A DNA stretch of 64,000 bases, taken from the NCBI RefSeq assembly GCF_003112735.1, contig NZ_BFBR01000003.1, forward strand, positions 248,001 to 312,000, written 5' to 3'. Below the pieces are notes generated by a model. It was not told the origin of the DNA. It made no database searches and saw only the letters and a list, made by a program, of their open reading frames with translations. The position numbers and the translations under genes are program-made. This DNA is from Candidatus Phycosocius bacilliformis. GTDB taxonomy: Bacteria; Pseudomonadota; Alphaproteobacteria; Caulobacterales; Aquidulcibacteraceae. Below, in pieces: positions 8,818-17,480 of the stretch (within the stretch, counting starts at the first letter, position 1; each line of letters opens with the position of its first letter).

Positions 8818-10962
8818 ATGAATCGACGCCGCCTGCTTTTTTCCGCCATTTCCACCGCAACATTGGGGTTTCTGGCCTTGAACACCTCCGCCATTGCTCA
8901 GGCTGCATCTGACGCGGCCACTTCTGATCCATTTCTTTGGCTTGAAGAGGTCGAGGGCGAGAAGGCCTTGACCTGGGTTCGCGGCCAGAATGCCCGCTCG
9001 CTGCCCCGCCTCACCAATGATCCCCGCTATACCAAGCTGGAAGAAGATGCGCTGAACATCATTCGCGCGCGCGATCGGCTGACCTTTGGTGGCTTTATCA
9101 ATGGCTATGTCAGCAATTTCTGGCAGGACACCAACCACGTTCGCGGGATCTGGCGGCGGGCCGACTTTACGGCTTGGCGTTTGGGAAGCCCGGTGTGGGA
9201 AACCATTCTTGATGTCGACCAATTGGCCAAGGATGAAGGCAAGAATTGGGTGTATCAGGGCAGCAGTGCGCTCGATCCGAATGATTTGTGGAATACACGC
9301 GTGCTGTTGGAATTGTCCAATGGCGGCAAGGATGCCGACACCAAGCGGGAATGGGACGTGAAGACCCGCTCCTTCGTCACAGGCGGATTTGAATTGCCCG
9401 AAGCCAAATCGTCAGTGGTCTGGGTTGACCAAGACACGCTGCTGGTTGCAACCGACTGGGGTCCTGGCAGCTTGACAGACAGCGGCTATCCTTTCGTGAT
9501 CAAGCGCCTCCAGCGCGGTCAAAAGCTTGATCAAGCGGTGGAAGTCTATCGCGGCCAGTCCAGTGACGTAGCGGCCAGCGCGTTGCGGCTCGATGATGGC
9601 AGCCGCTATCATTTCTTCATCAGCCGCTCGCCGACCTTCTTTACCACCGAGACGCTCTATCTTGATGCCGCAGGTAAGGCGACAAAATTGGCCTTGCCAA
9701 CCAAGCATAGCCTGCAAGGGCTGCGGGCCGGCCAGCTCTATGTCACCATTCAAGAGGACTGGACCCCGCGCGGGGCCAAAACCCCAATCCCTGCAGGCTC
9801 CTTGCTCAGCGTCCCTCTTTCACAATTGAAGGCCAATGATGGGGCAATCAAAGCTGTGACCATCTATCGCCCCGGCCCGCGTGAGGCGCTGCAAGACGTC
9901 AGCATGACCAAGCAGGGGCTGTTTGTCACGCTGACCACCAATGTGAAGAGCGCTGTGCGCCATTATACCCAAGACGGAAAAGGTGCGTGGTCGTTCAAGC
10001 CGGTCGACCTGCCAAAGAATGGCGTGGCCGGGGTCGTGGATGCTGGCATCCGCCAAGAGGAAGTCTTCTTCTCCTATAATGACTTCATCACCCCACCCTC
10101 GATCCTGTTTGCCGCCAAAGCCGATACCAAGCCGGTGACGGTACAGGCCCAGGCCGCTCGCTTTGATGCAAGCGGGCTGGAGGTCAATCAATTTGAAGCC
10201 ACCTCCAAAGATGGCACCAAAATCCCCTATTTCCTGATTGCCCGCAAAGGCTTGGCATTGGATGGCAGCGCGCCGACGCTGCTTTATGGATATGGTGGCT
10301 TTGAGGTCTCGATGCTGCCCAATTACTCGGCCATGAATGGCAAATTGTGGCTGGAGCGCGGGGGCGTTTATGTGCTGGCCAATATTCGCGGCGGCGGTGA
10401 GTTTGGCCCAGCCTGGCATACCGCGGGGCTGAAGGGTAAGCGGCAAGTCATTTATGATGATTTCATCGCTGTGGCTGAAGATCTGATTGGGCGCAAAATC
10501 ACCAGCCCGCGCCGTCTGGGGATTCAAGGTGGGTCCAATGGCGGCTTGCTGATGGGCGTCATGCTGACCCAGCGTCCGGACCTGTTCAATGCAGTCGTCT
10601 GCCAAGTGCCGCTTCTTGATATGCTGCGCTATCACAAACTGCTGGCCGGGGCGTCGTGGATTGATGAATATGGCGACCCGGATGTCGCAGCCGAGCGGCC
10701 ATGGCTTGAGAAAATGAGTCCATATCAGAACCTGACACAGAAGAGCCCATTCCCAGAGCCCTTCTTCATGACCTCGACCAAGGATGATCGGGTTCATCCC
10801 GGCCATGCGCGCAAATATGCCGCCAAGATGGAAAGCCTCGGCATGCCCTTCCTCTATTATGAGAATATTGATGGCGGGCACTCGGCGGCGGCCAATCTGG
10901 TTGAAAGCGCCAAGCAGCGGGCGCTGGTCGCAACCTATCTGATGCAGAAATTGATGGACTAG
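8818..10962 (+). CDS. Secreted prolyl oligopeptidase family serine peptidase (S9A)
   Basis: A 714-residue peptidase with a signal sequence of about 27 residues starting MNRRRLLFS (Arg-rich, possibly Tat). After it come the beta-propeller region (about 100-450) and the alpha/beta hydrolase domain. Catalytic residues visible: Ser573 in GGSNGG, Asp656/657 in TKDDRVHP and His688 in DGGHSAA. The family cleaves after proline in short peptides, here probably in the periplasm. The start has GGAGGGATTTC upstream. The gene stands alone and is convergent with a tetR gene; a GC-rich hairpin at 10978 lies just past the stop. Confidence 0.93.
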   Translation: MNRRRLLFSAISTATLGFLALNTSAIAQAASDAATSDPFLWLEEVEGEKALTWVRGQNARSLPRLTNDPRYTKLEEDALNIIRARDRLTFGGFINGYVSNFWQDTNHVRGIWRRADFTAWRLGSPVWETILDVDQLAKDEGKNWVYQGSSALDPNDLWNTRVLLELSNGGKDADTKREWDVKTRSFVTGGFELPEAKSSVVWVDQDTLLVATDWGPGSLTDSGYPFVIKRLQRGQKLDQAVEVYRGQSSDVAASALRLDDGSRYHFFISRSPTFFTTETLYLDAAGKATKLALPTKHSLQGLRAGQLYVTIQEDWTPRGAKTPIPAGSLLSVPLSQLKANDGAIKAVTIYRPGPREALQDVSMTKQGLFVTLTTNVKSAVRHYTQDGKGAWSFKPVDLPKNGVAGVVDAGIRQEEVFFSYNDFITPPSILFAAKADTKPVTVQAQAARFDASGLEVNQFEATSKDGTKIPYFLIARKGLALDGSAPTLLYGYGGFEVSMLPNYSAMNGKLWLERGGVYVLANIRGGGEFGPAWHTAGLKGKRQVIYDDFIAVAEDLIGRKITSPRRLGIQGGSNGGLLMGVMLTQRPDLFNAVVCQVPLLDMLRYHKLLAGASWIDEYGDPDVAAERPWLEKMSPYQNLTQKSPFPEPFFMTSTKDDRVHPGHARKYAAKMESLGMPFLYYENIDGGHSAAANLVESAKQRALVATYLMQKLMD

Positions 10963-10968
10963 TCAGGC

Positions 10969-11553
10969 TTAGAGTGAGGGGCGGGTCAGTCCCGCCCCAA
11001 TCAATTGGGCCAATTGAGTGGTGAGTGCCACCAATTCCTCAAAGCTTCCTGCCTGGGCTTTGAGGCCGTGCAAAGCAGCCGTGATCGCCTTTGCCTGCAG
11101 GCCAATTTGGTCTGCCGGTGCAGAAGCGCCCAAGATCGGCATTAGGCGGGCCTGCACCAAGGCTTGCATGCGGCTGTCCACGGCCGCGACCACATCCCCA
11201 ACCAGAACCGAGTCTGTGGTCAAAAGTTCCCCGCCATGGGGCGAGCCATGCAATGCCTGCCAGGACAGACCGTGCAAAGCGAGGCCTGCTGCTGCCAGCC
11301 CCTCAGCAAATGGCAGATGAATTGGCCAAGCCGCTTCGGCGGCTTCACAACTGGCCCGGCCCAGTGCCAAGGCCAGAGCGGCAAAGATGGCCGCTTTATT
11401 CTCATAAGATTGATAAAGGGCCGGACGGGAAATGCCTGCTTCCTCCGCGACATCCTCCATAGACGCGCGCTTGAAGCCATAGCGTGCAAAAACAGCCAAA
11501 GCTGCTTGCAAGATACGGTCGCGCCGGGGGTCTGCATCCAAACTGATTGACAT
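10969..11553 (-). CDS. TetR-family transcriptional regulator
   Basis: 194 residues with an N-terminal helix-turn-helix at about 12-58 (ILQAALAVFARYGFKR..MEDVAEEAGISRPALYQSYENKAA pattern, split here). The remaining residues form a hydrophobic ligand domain typical of TetR proteins. It is divergent from the SDR reductase gene at 11613, with a near-perfect 16-base palindrome between them, so it probably represses itself and that reductase. The ligand is unknown. Its 3' end holds a strong GC hairpin. Confidence 0.9.
   Translation of the reverse strand: MSISLDADPRRDRILQAALAVFARYGFKRASMEDVAEEAGISRPALYQSYENKAAIFAALALALGRASCEAAEAAWPIHLPFAEGLAAAGLALHGLSWQALHGSPHGGELLTTDSVLVGDVVAAVDSRMQALVQARLMPILGASAPADQIGLQAKAITAALHGLKAQAGSFEELVALTTQLAQLIGAGLTRPSL
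10978..10998. terminator. GC-rich hairpin, possible terminator
   Basis: GGGGCGGG-TCAGT-CCCGCCCC is a perfect eight-base-pair stem. It lies inside the end of the tetR coding sequence and 16 bases after the stop codon of the peptidase gene. No T-run follows on the plus strand, so termination is only a possibility. Confidence 0.35.
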
Positions 11554-11556
11554 TTT

Positions 11557-11572
11557 CTGATAATATTGTCAG
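11557..11572. promoter_or_regulatory. Probable TetR operator
   Basis: CTGATAATATTGTCAG is a 16-base palindrome with 14 matching positions. It starts four bases before the tetR start codon and lies 41 bases before the ATG of the divergent reductase gene. The position fits an operator used by the adjacent TetR protein for both genes. Confidence 0.6.
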
Positions 11573-11612
11573 ATCGTCACAATGTCAATTTGTTCTTAGA
11601 GGGATTCAAGCT

Positions 11613-12647
11613 ATGGCAAGTCAAGGTTTGGTGCTGGTGACGGGCGGATCGGGCTATATTGGCGGCTTTGTCATCGCCCAATTGCTGGAGGCGGGCTTTC
11701 AGGTGCGCACCACGATCCGCAATCTGGGTCGGGAGCCTGAAGTGCGCGAAGCCTTGAAAAAACTCACCCCCAATTTGGATGGGTTGAGCTTTTTTGCTGC
11801 AGACCTGACCCGTGACGACGGCTGGGCTGAGGCCATTGCCGGGGTTGACTATATTCAGCATGTCGCCTCGCCCTTCCCTGCTGTGATGCCCAAGGATGAG
11901 AATGAGTTGATTGGCCCGGCCCGTGAAGGGGCCTTGCGGGTGTTGCGGCTCGCCCGCGATGCCGGGGTCAAGCGCGTGGTCATGACCTCGTCCATGGCCG
12001 CCATTGCCTATGGTCACGGCGGTTCGCGGACGACAGCCTTTACTGAAAAGGACTGGACCGATGAAACCAGCCCTGACACCGGGGCCTATGTCCGCAGCAA
12101 GACGATTGCCGAACGGGCGGCCTGGGACTTTATCAAGGCCGAAGGCGGCGCACTGGAACTGGCCACCATCAATCCAAGTGCTGTGCTGGGCCCAATCCTG
12201 GGACCCGATTTTTCCACCTCAATCCTCTTGGTCCAGAAACTCCTGAATGGTGATTTTCCCGGCAGCCCCCGCTTGGGCTTTTCCCTCGTTGATGTGCGCG
12301 ATGTTGCCGACCTGCATGTGCGGGCAATGACCAGTGACAAGGCCGCAGGTGAGCGGTTTTTGGCCGCCTGCGACTTCTATTGGGTGGAAGATGTCGCCCG
12401 TGTCCTCAAGGCGGATCTGGGCACACAGGCACGCAAGGTGCCGACCGGCAAACTGCCAAGCTGGTTGATGCGTATTGTTGCAAACTTCGACCCTGTGATC
12501 AAAGGCGTGGCATTCGAGCTGGATAAGGCGCGGATGGCAGACAATAGCAAAGCCCGCACGCTTTTGGGCTGGACGCCACGCGATGTCCGCCAATCCATTA
12601 CCGATACGGCCCGCAGCCTGATCCGTGAGGGCATTGTGCGGATCTGA
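11613..12647 (+). CDS. NAD(P)-dependent extended SDR reductase (dihydroflavonol reductase-like)
   Basis: 344 residues with the extended SDR nucleotide motif TGGSGYIGG at about 10-18, VASPFP near 84, and a YVRSK-type catalytic Tyr/Lys near 157-161. The sequence resembles the aldehyde or dihydroflavonol-4-reductase branch, which reduces carbonyl groups with NAD(P)H. Substrate cannot be read from the sequence. The start at 11613 has GAGGG seven to nine bases upstream; an in-frame start at 11547 would cover the operator and is rejected. Likely controlled by the divergent TetR protein. Confidence 0.88.
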   Translation: MASQGLVLVTGGSGYIGGFVIAQLLEAGFQVRTTIRNLGREPEVREALKKLTPNLDGLSFFAADLTRDDGWAEAIAGVDYIQHVASPFPAVMPKDENELIGPAREGALRVLRLARDAGVKRVVMTSSMAAIAYGHGGSRTTAFTEKDWTDETSPDTGAYVRSKTIAERAAWDFIKAEGGALELATINPSAVLGPILGPDFSTSILLVQKLLNGDFPGSPRLGFSLVDVRDVADLHVRAMTSDKAAGERFLAACDFYWVEDVARVLKADLGTQARKVPTGKLPSWLMRIVANFDPVIKGVAFELDKARMADNSKARTLLGWTPRDVRQSITDTARSLIREGIVRI

Positions 12648-12661
12648 TCAGACATATCAAA

Positions 12662-12688
12662 AGCCCCGAGGCGACAAACCTCGGGGCT
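12662..12688. terminator. Bidirectional intrinsic terminator
   Basis: AGCCCCGAGG-CGACAAA-CCTCGGGGCT forms a perfect 10-base-pair stem between the convergent reductase and MipA-like genes. Upstream AAAA gives a T-run for transcripts coming from the minus strand gene; plus-strand termination is less certain. Confidence 0.75.
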
Positions 12689-12712
12689 CTCAATACTCAA
12701 GACCAGTGTGGA

Positions 12713-13498
12713 TCAGAAGCTGCGTGTGACGCCGATACCGACAGAAACCTGATCCTTGTCGCCGCGCTTGACGATGGGGCTGTCGGCTGCCTCAGACAAC
12801 AGACGACGATAGCCGACAAAGCCCGTCACCGCATAATGCTCGCTCACTTTGTAAGAACCCATCACATCAAGCCCGACATCCTTAGCCCCTGACTTGGCCT
12901 GATAGGCGGGCAAAGCGCTGGCAAGGGCCTGGCTTGGCGTCACGCCGAAATAGGTTCGGGCATATTTCTTGTCCATATAGCTGGCGGAGCCGACCAGTGT
13001 GACGCCAAAATCGGGGGTAATGGCGCGGCTGTAACGAACGGCGGCCAAGCCAGTCCAGCCTTTGTGTGCATTGCCTGAATCGGTAAGGACTTCACCACTC
13101 AGCGTGATCTGGCCTTCACCCAAGGGCTGGATATAGCTGGCAAAAGCACCGGTCTCGATGGCATCCTTAATCGAACCCAAAGCCCGGATTGCTGTGTCCT
13201 TGACGTCCTTGTCGCGGCCAAAGCGATAATTGACCACCGGACCAGCATGCCATTGTGCGCTATTGACCAGATTGGCGCGGATGGCAGTCCCTTCCAGCGC
13301 GATAAAGCGCTGATCAAAGTGATAGGTGCCAGCCACCAATGGCCAGGTTTCACTGTCCTTGGAGCCCTCGAATTCTGGCATAGACATGGCCCCGATCGTC
13401 AGGGAGTTTTGCGGAGTTGGGCTGACTTCTGCCTGGGCCACACTGGCAAATCCGGCAAAACCAACCAGAACGAACAATGGAAAGTGACTGATTTTCAT
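12713..13498 (-). CDS. MipA/OmpV family outer membrane protein
   Basis: 261 residues with a signal peptide cleaved near residue 23 (ASVAQA). The mature part shows alternating beta-strand pattern, an early LTIGAMSMPEFEGS segment that matches the GxGxxxxPxYxGS opening of MipA/OmpV proteins, and a C-terminal beta strand ending VGIGVTRSF with terminal Phe, as expected for an outer membrane barrel. Family members are scaffolds for murein synthesis enzymes (MipA) or porins (OmpV); which applies here is unknown. It shares orientation with the small lipoprotein gene at 13544. Confidence 0.85.
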   Translation of the reverse strand: MKISHFPLFVLVGFAGFASVAQAEVSPTPQNSLTIGAMSMPEFEGSKDSETWPLVAGTYHFDQRFIALEGTAIRANLVNSAQWHAGPVVNYRFGRDKDVKDTAIRALGSIKDAIETGAFASYIQPLGEGQITLSGEVLTDSGNAHKGWTGLAAVRYSRAITPDFGVTLVGSASYMDKKYARTYFGVTPSQALASALPAYQAKSGAKDVGLDVMGSYKVSEHYAVTGFVGYRRLLSEAADSPIVKRGDKDQVSVGIGVTRSF

Positions 13499-13543
13499 AG
13501 CTTTATCTCTCTTTGTTTGGGGGTGGGAGGATTGGGGATTGGT

Positions 13544-13933
13544 TTAGGCTGCGCAGCTGCGAAGAACGGCCAGCCGACCGGCTTCAAAGTCGGCACGCCA
13601 TTTGGCGTTGACACCGGGGGCGAGGAAGGTGGTGATCTCGGCCCCGCCATCAGCTCGGGCCACAAAGTCAATCTCCTCAAACGTGTAGCCATAGCCGCGC
13701 AGGCGATAGGTGGTGGTGTTGGTGGCCTCGTCCTTGATGAAGCGCGTCATCGGCAGCAACGCGGCCTGATCTTCAAAACAGCGGGCCACTTTCTCAGGGG
13801 CCTGGGTGCTGGTCAGACGGGTGGTTTCAGCAATTGCCCGGAAGCGTTGGGGGTCGCGGATGCCGGATTCCTTAGCGGTGGCGCAGGCCGTGGCCAGCAA
13901 GGTCAAAGCAATAGCAAGGGTCTGTTTTTTCAT
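13544..13933 (-). CDS. Small putative lipoprotein, uncharacterised
   Basis: 129 residues. The N-terminus MKKQTLAIALTLLATAC gives a lipobox with Cys17. The rest is a compact soluble domain with two further cysteines (CFED near residue 52; RSCAA at the end) that might form a disulfide in the periplasm. I do not recognise the family. It lies 45 bases upstream of the MipA-like gene on the same strand and may be co-transcribed with it. Confidence 0.7.
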   Translation of the reverse strand: MKKQTLAIALTLLATACATAKESGIRDPQRFRAIAETTRLTSTQAPEKVARCFEDQAALLPMTRFIKDEATNTTTYRLRGYGYTFEEIDFVARADGGAEITTFLAPGVNAKWRADFEAGRLAVLRSCAA

Positions 13934-14069
13934 GATAGTCTCCGAAGAATGAGGTGGTGATTGAGAGGAAATCTGAGCGCGCCGGGGGGCTATCCGGCCG
14001 GGCAGGCCAGAGTGGTGTTGGTGCGCTCACAATCAGGGGGGAGTATGTGTTAGGGCCGATTGGCCCGGC

Positions 14070-14873
14070 TTAGGCAGCCTTGAGTGGACGGGGGCGACGC
14101 ATGTGGGTGATGCCGGTCTGGATCAGCCACACGGTGAGGCCGAGATAGCCAAGGATGGTGGCCATGGAGAAGATGTCACCTGGTTGGCCCAAAGCGATGG
14201 CGACCCCTTCTTGTGTGCCCAGCACAATGGTTGCAGCGGTGATCAAGCCGGTGACCGAGGTCACTTTGCTGGCTTCGCGCCATTGGATGAGCGCCAAGAG
14301 GACGATGAAGAGGGCCGTCAACAATTGGCCCATATGCTCGCCAATCGCCACCCCGCCATAGAGGTTCAGCACCTCAAAAGCGCGCTCTGCCGCGGCCTTG
14401 GCCTCAGGGCTCGCGGCCGGATCTGCATGGGTACGGGCCAGACTTGGGATGACAAAAACCCAGCGCCACAGGCCCATGGCTTGGGTCAAGCCAGCCAAAG
14501 CCCCTGCAATGGCAGCCCCGACTGCCAGACCATTATGCTGACGCAAACGTTCTGGCGTCAGCGACACGGCCAAAGCAAATGGCAAGAGTGCCAGCGCGAT
14601 GATGGCAAAGGCATGCCAGGTCAGCACAAGCGAGGCCCCACCCTTGGCAAACAGATCCAACGCATCATGGGCCGATCCACGCAGCACATCTGGATAGTTA
14701 TAGGTCACAGCAAGGATCGAATAGGGAATGTTGAAGGCAATCGCCAAAGCCACCGCCGATAATCCAAGAACCATCTGGCGACGGGCAGGCTGGCGGGCAC
14801 GGATTTGAGCTGTGGTGGTAGGATCAAGATCGAAACTTTCGACAGCTTCGGGCTTGCGAATGGGCATGTTCAT
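14070..14873 (-). CDS. DUF4386-like membrane protein
   Basis: 267 residues with about seven hydrophobic segments after a 35-residue polar N-terminus. The central loop contains GLWRWVFVIPSLA near residue 140, followed by a helix with ERAFEVLNLYGGVAIGEH, the combination I associate with DUF4386 proteins of unknown function. Start MNMPIRKPE at 14873 has GGAGAGAC upstream; an in-frame start at 14930 would run over the operators. Divergent from the TetR gene at 15052 and probably its target. Confidence 0.75.
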   Translation of the reverse strand: MNMPIRKPEAVESFDLDPTTTAQIRARQPARRQMVLGLSAVALAIAFNIPYSILAVTYNYPDVLRGSAHDALDLFAKGGASLVLTWHAFAIIALALLPFALAVSLTPERLRQHNGLAVGAAIAGALAGLTQAMGLWRWVFVIPSLARTHADPAASPEAKAAAERAFEVLNLYGGVAIGEHMGQLLTALFIVLLALIQWREASKVTSVTGLITAATIVLGTQEGVAIALGQPGDIFSMATILGYLGLTVWLIQTGITHMRRPRPLKAA

Positions 14874-14926
14874 AACTGTCTCTCCTTCCGGAGACACCAT
14901 GTCTCCAAGTGGTGACACAGTGGATA

Positions 14927-14972
14927 TCACCGGTCAGTGACATGTGCAAGAGGAAATGTCACCAGTCGGTGA
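14927..14972. promoter_or_regulatory. Paired TetR operators
   Basis: TCACCGGTCAGTGA at 14927-14940 and TCACCAGTCGGTGA at 14959-14972 are two imperfect palindromes 32 bases apart centre to centre, about three helical turns. They lie between the divergent DUF4386 and TetR genes, so are good candidates for cooperative binding by that TetR protein. Confidence 0.65.
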
Positions 14973-15051
14973 TATTTTTTCTGGCTTTCGCTGAGAAAAT
15001 CGGTCACTATAGCGTGAATGCACACTAACCACCTGTTTTAATGGAAATATC

Positions 15052-15711
15052 ATGGACCTGATGAATGAAGACCATCCTGAAGCAAAGGCACCAGGCCGCC
15101 AGCGCGACCGGGTTGCTCGCGGCCAAACCATCGTGGCAGCCGCCAAGGATATCTTGTCTGAATCCGGCTTTGCCGATTTCGGCATTAATTCGATTGCCCG
15201 CCGGGCCGGCTGTGACAAACAGCTGATCTATCGCTATTTCGACGGGCTGGAGGGGCTGGCGGATGTGATCGGCACCGATATTGCCGATGAATTAAGTGCC
15301 GAGCTTGAGGGCTTCACCCGTCAAGAGGCACCAAAGACCTATGCCGCTTGGGTTGAACGTTTGGCAGTCGGATTATTGGCCTTGTTTCGGTCCAATCGCA
15401 TCATCCAGAAAATTGCGGCCTGGGAATTGGCCTCCCCCTCAAGCCTGACTGCCATCATGGCCGCCGCGCGCGCCAAGCGCTTGAATGCGTGGATGGTCGG
15501 GCTGCGCGGCACCCTCAAGCCACCTGAAGGCCTCGATACCGGCGCGCTCAATGCGATTATCATTGGTGCTGTTCAGCATCTGGCCATGTCGGCTTCGGCC
15601 TTTCAATCCCAGGCCGGTATGCAATTGGAGACAGAAGCGGACTGGCAACGCGCTGAAGCCGCCCTCCTGCATATTGTGCGCCAAACCTATGGGGCGACTG
15701 ACGCATCCTGA
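15052..15711 (+). CDS. TetR-family transcriptional regulator
   Basis: 219 residues. The helix-turn-helix lies at about 25-70 (TIVAAAKDILSESGFADFG, then RRAGCDKQLIYRYFDGLEG), followed by a helical ligand domain. The residue order CDKQLIYRYF is a typical recognition helix. It is divergent from the DUF4386 membrane gene with two matching operators in the 178-base gap. Ligand unknown. An ATG at 15052 or 15061 could both serve; the region upstream has only a weak GGAAAT. Confidence 0.9.
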   Translation: MDLMNEDHPEAKAPGRQRDRVARGQTIVAAAKDILSESGFADFGINSIARRAGCDKQLIYRYFDGLEGLADVIGTDIADELSAELEGFTRQEAPKTYAAWVERLAVGLLALFRSNRIIQKIAAWELASPSSLTAIMAAARAKRLNAWMVGLRGTLKPPEGLDTGALNAIIIGAVQHLAMSASAFQSQAGMQLETEADWQRAEAALLHIVRQTYGATDAS

Positions 15712-15736
15712 TCCGGGATGACGTAGGCTTTGCCGA

Positions 15737-16198
15737 TCAAAGGCTTGCTGCCAAGGCGTTCAACTGGTCAGCGGCCGCATTCCATCCAGCCTCAAAGCCC
15801 ATCGCCTCATGTTGGGCCTTGGTTTCTGCACTCCAATGGCGCGCGCCCCATTCCATCAGCGTGCCCCCGTCGGGCGCATCAGACAAAATGACATAGCCAG
15901 TCATGAAAGGCGTATGGTCACCGGGCATCCAATCGCCAACAAATGCATCAGAAAACACCAAGGCCCGGCCAGGCTCGACCGCCAGATATTGTCCGCGTAT
16001 CTGATTTTCTTCCCCGTTGGGCCCGTTCATGACGATAAAGCTGGCTCCGCCCGCCCGCAGATCAATCTCGGCAACCGATACACGCCACGGTTTCGGACAA
16101 TACCATTGCTTGAGCAGGTCGCTTTCAACCCAGCACCGCCAAACGGTCGCGCGGGGCGCAGTCAGATGGCGGGAAATTTTCAATGTGTGATCAACCAT
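15737..16198 (-). CDS. SRPBCC / AHSA1-type domain protein
   Basis: 153 residues covering a single START-like (SRPBCC) domain: ISRHLTAPRATVWRCW at the N-terminus, WYCPKPWRVSVAEIDLRAGG near 33-53, and a C-terminal long helix GFEAGWNAAADQL. This is the activator-of-Hsp90-homologue (AHSA1) branch, whose bacterial members bind hydrophobic ligands and are mostly uncharacterised. Start at 16198 is supported by GGAGAGG; the longer frame to 16315 overlaps the next gene. It is 38 bases after the membrane gene at 16237 and may share its transcript. Confidence 0.85.
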   Translation of the reverse strand: MVDHTLKISRHLTAPRATVWRCWVESDLLKQWYCPKPWRVSVAEIDLRAGGASFIVMNGPNGEENQIRGQYLAVEPGRALVFSDAFVGDWMPGDHTPFMTGYVILSDAPDGGTLMEWGARHWSAETKAQHEAMGFEAGWNAAADQLNALAASL

Positions 16199-16236
16199 GG
16201 CTGCGCCCTCTCCTACACAATTGCGGTCTGCGCCGG

Positions 16237-16914
16237 TCAGCCCGCGCCAAATACCGGCTTCACGGTGCCCAAAAAGCCAATGATGACCAAGAGCACATAG
16301 GTCAACCACACCCATAGGCGCGCCCGATCCATTGCCCGGCGCAGCGGGATTTCGGTTGCATCGCTGGAGCCTTTTTCGATCACAGCCAGCAAAAGTGGCC
16401 CGACAGGGCGGCCGGCAACATCAATCATGATGGCTGCCGCGAAAATTGCAGCAAACACGGCGGCTTTCAGCGCAAGCCAAACGTCGCCAAACGGCCCAAG
16501 GCCCATAAGTGAGGAAGCGCCAATCACCGCATAAAATGCGGTGATCAAAAGCTTGAGCCAAAATTCGATCTGCTTGAGACGGGCAACAATCGGGGCCCCT
16601 GTCCGCAGATGTATGGTCCACGTCAGGGCCATCCAGACCACGCCCACCAACCAGGACAGCCACATCACAAAAGACGGCCAACCCCAATAGCCCGCCACCG
16701 ACACCAAAGTGATCGACAAAGGCACCATCAGCACCCAAGCGGTGCGCGGCCCCATGTCCACCACACCCAGCAAACGGAGGATTTCCAGCCGCGCGGTGAG
16801 GGGTTTGGTGCGGTTGCGAAATGCCGACCCCAAGATCGCCACACCTAGATCGCCACCCAGCCAGAAGACAAAGGCCAAGACATGGACATAGACCAAAATG
16901 TCATAAATAGGCAT
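16237..16914 (-). CDS. Uncharacterised multi-pass membrane protein
   Basis: 225 residues, with about six hydrophobic segments. The first helix carries HVLAFVFWLGGDLG, resembling the His-containing first helix of CopD- or DUF2269-like membrane proteins, but I cannot assign it firmly. A basic loop (RAMDRARLW) precedes the last helix. It is followed by the SRPBCC gene and preceded by the calycin-like gene at 16948, all on the same strand, suggesting a three-gene unit of unknown purpose. Confidence 0.7.
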   Translation of the reverse strand: MPIYDILVYVHVLAFVFWLGGDLGVAILGSAFRNRTKPLTARLEILRLLGVVDMGPRTAWVLMVPLSITLVSVAGYWGWPSFVMWLSWLVGVVWMALTWTIHLRTGAPIVARLKQIEFWLKLLITAFYAVIGASSLMGLGPFGDVWLALKAAVFAAIFAAAIMIDVAGRPVGPLLLAVIEKGSSDATEIPLRRAMDRARLWVWLTYVLLVIIGFLGTVKPVFGAG

Positions 16915-16947
16915 AAGTTCTCCAGCGGTAACAATCAGGCTGGCGAC

Positions 16948-17394
16948 TTACTTCACACGCCGCTCCGTGATGCAAGTGCGTTTGACCAATTTATCATTTT
17001 CAAACCAGTGCCAGGTCCGACCACGGTCATTGCCGTCCTCAGACAATTGGATCATTTCATACAGATAGGTGCCGGGGCTGTCCTTGCGGGTCCAGGTCAG
17101 CATGACGGTCTTGTCGTCCACTTCCCAAGCCCGGCCAAAAATCCGATCTGTATCCCACCAAATCTGCTTGTCCTTATAGGTCGCGGGAAAATGAATCTCT
17201 TCGCGGCGTCCATCCGGCCAGCTGTAGGTGTTGATCTGGTAATAAGGATAAGGCCCCTCGTCCTTGAACATACATTGCAGGTGCGAGGCATGACGGTCGA
17301 GTTCGACATTATTGGCGTCGACATGGATATATTCCCCCACCCACTCACCCTCGTGCCGGGCCAGCAATGGCATGCCTGTGCGAATTGTATCCAT
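16948..17394 (-). CDS. Calycin-like protein, possibly DUF3598
   Basis: 148 residues, without signal peptide or membrane segment. The pattern HEGEWVGEYIHVD at residues 14-26, DRHASHLQC, and repeated strand-forming aromatic segments (YYQINTYSWPDG, LYEMIQLSEDG, RTWHWFENDKL) suggest a lipocalin-like beta barrel as in DUF3598 proteins. Function unknown. It is the first gene of a small minus-strand group (16948, 16237, 15737) and is divergent from the crotonase gene at 17481. Confidence 0.7.
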   Translation of the reverse strand: MDTIRTGMPLLARHEGEWVGEYIHVDANNVELDRHASHLQCMFKDEGPYPYYQINTYSWPDGRREEIHFPATYKDKQIWWDTDRIFGRAWEVDDKTVMLTWTRKDSPGTYLYEMIQLSEDGNDRGRTWHWFENDKLVKRTCITERRVK

Positions 17395-17480
17395 CCTGCA
17401 GAATCCCTTTTGTGAGCGACCAAAGAGGTCTAAGCTGGCGCAGTAAATGATATATCCAATCCCTCTGACAAGGCCCTTCC

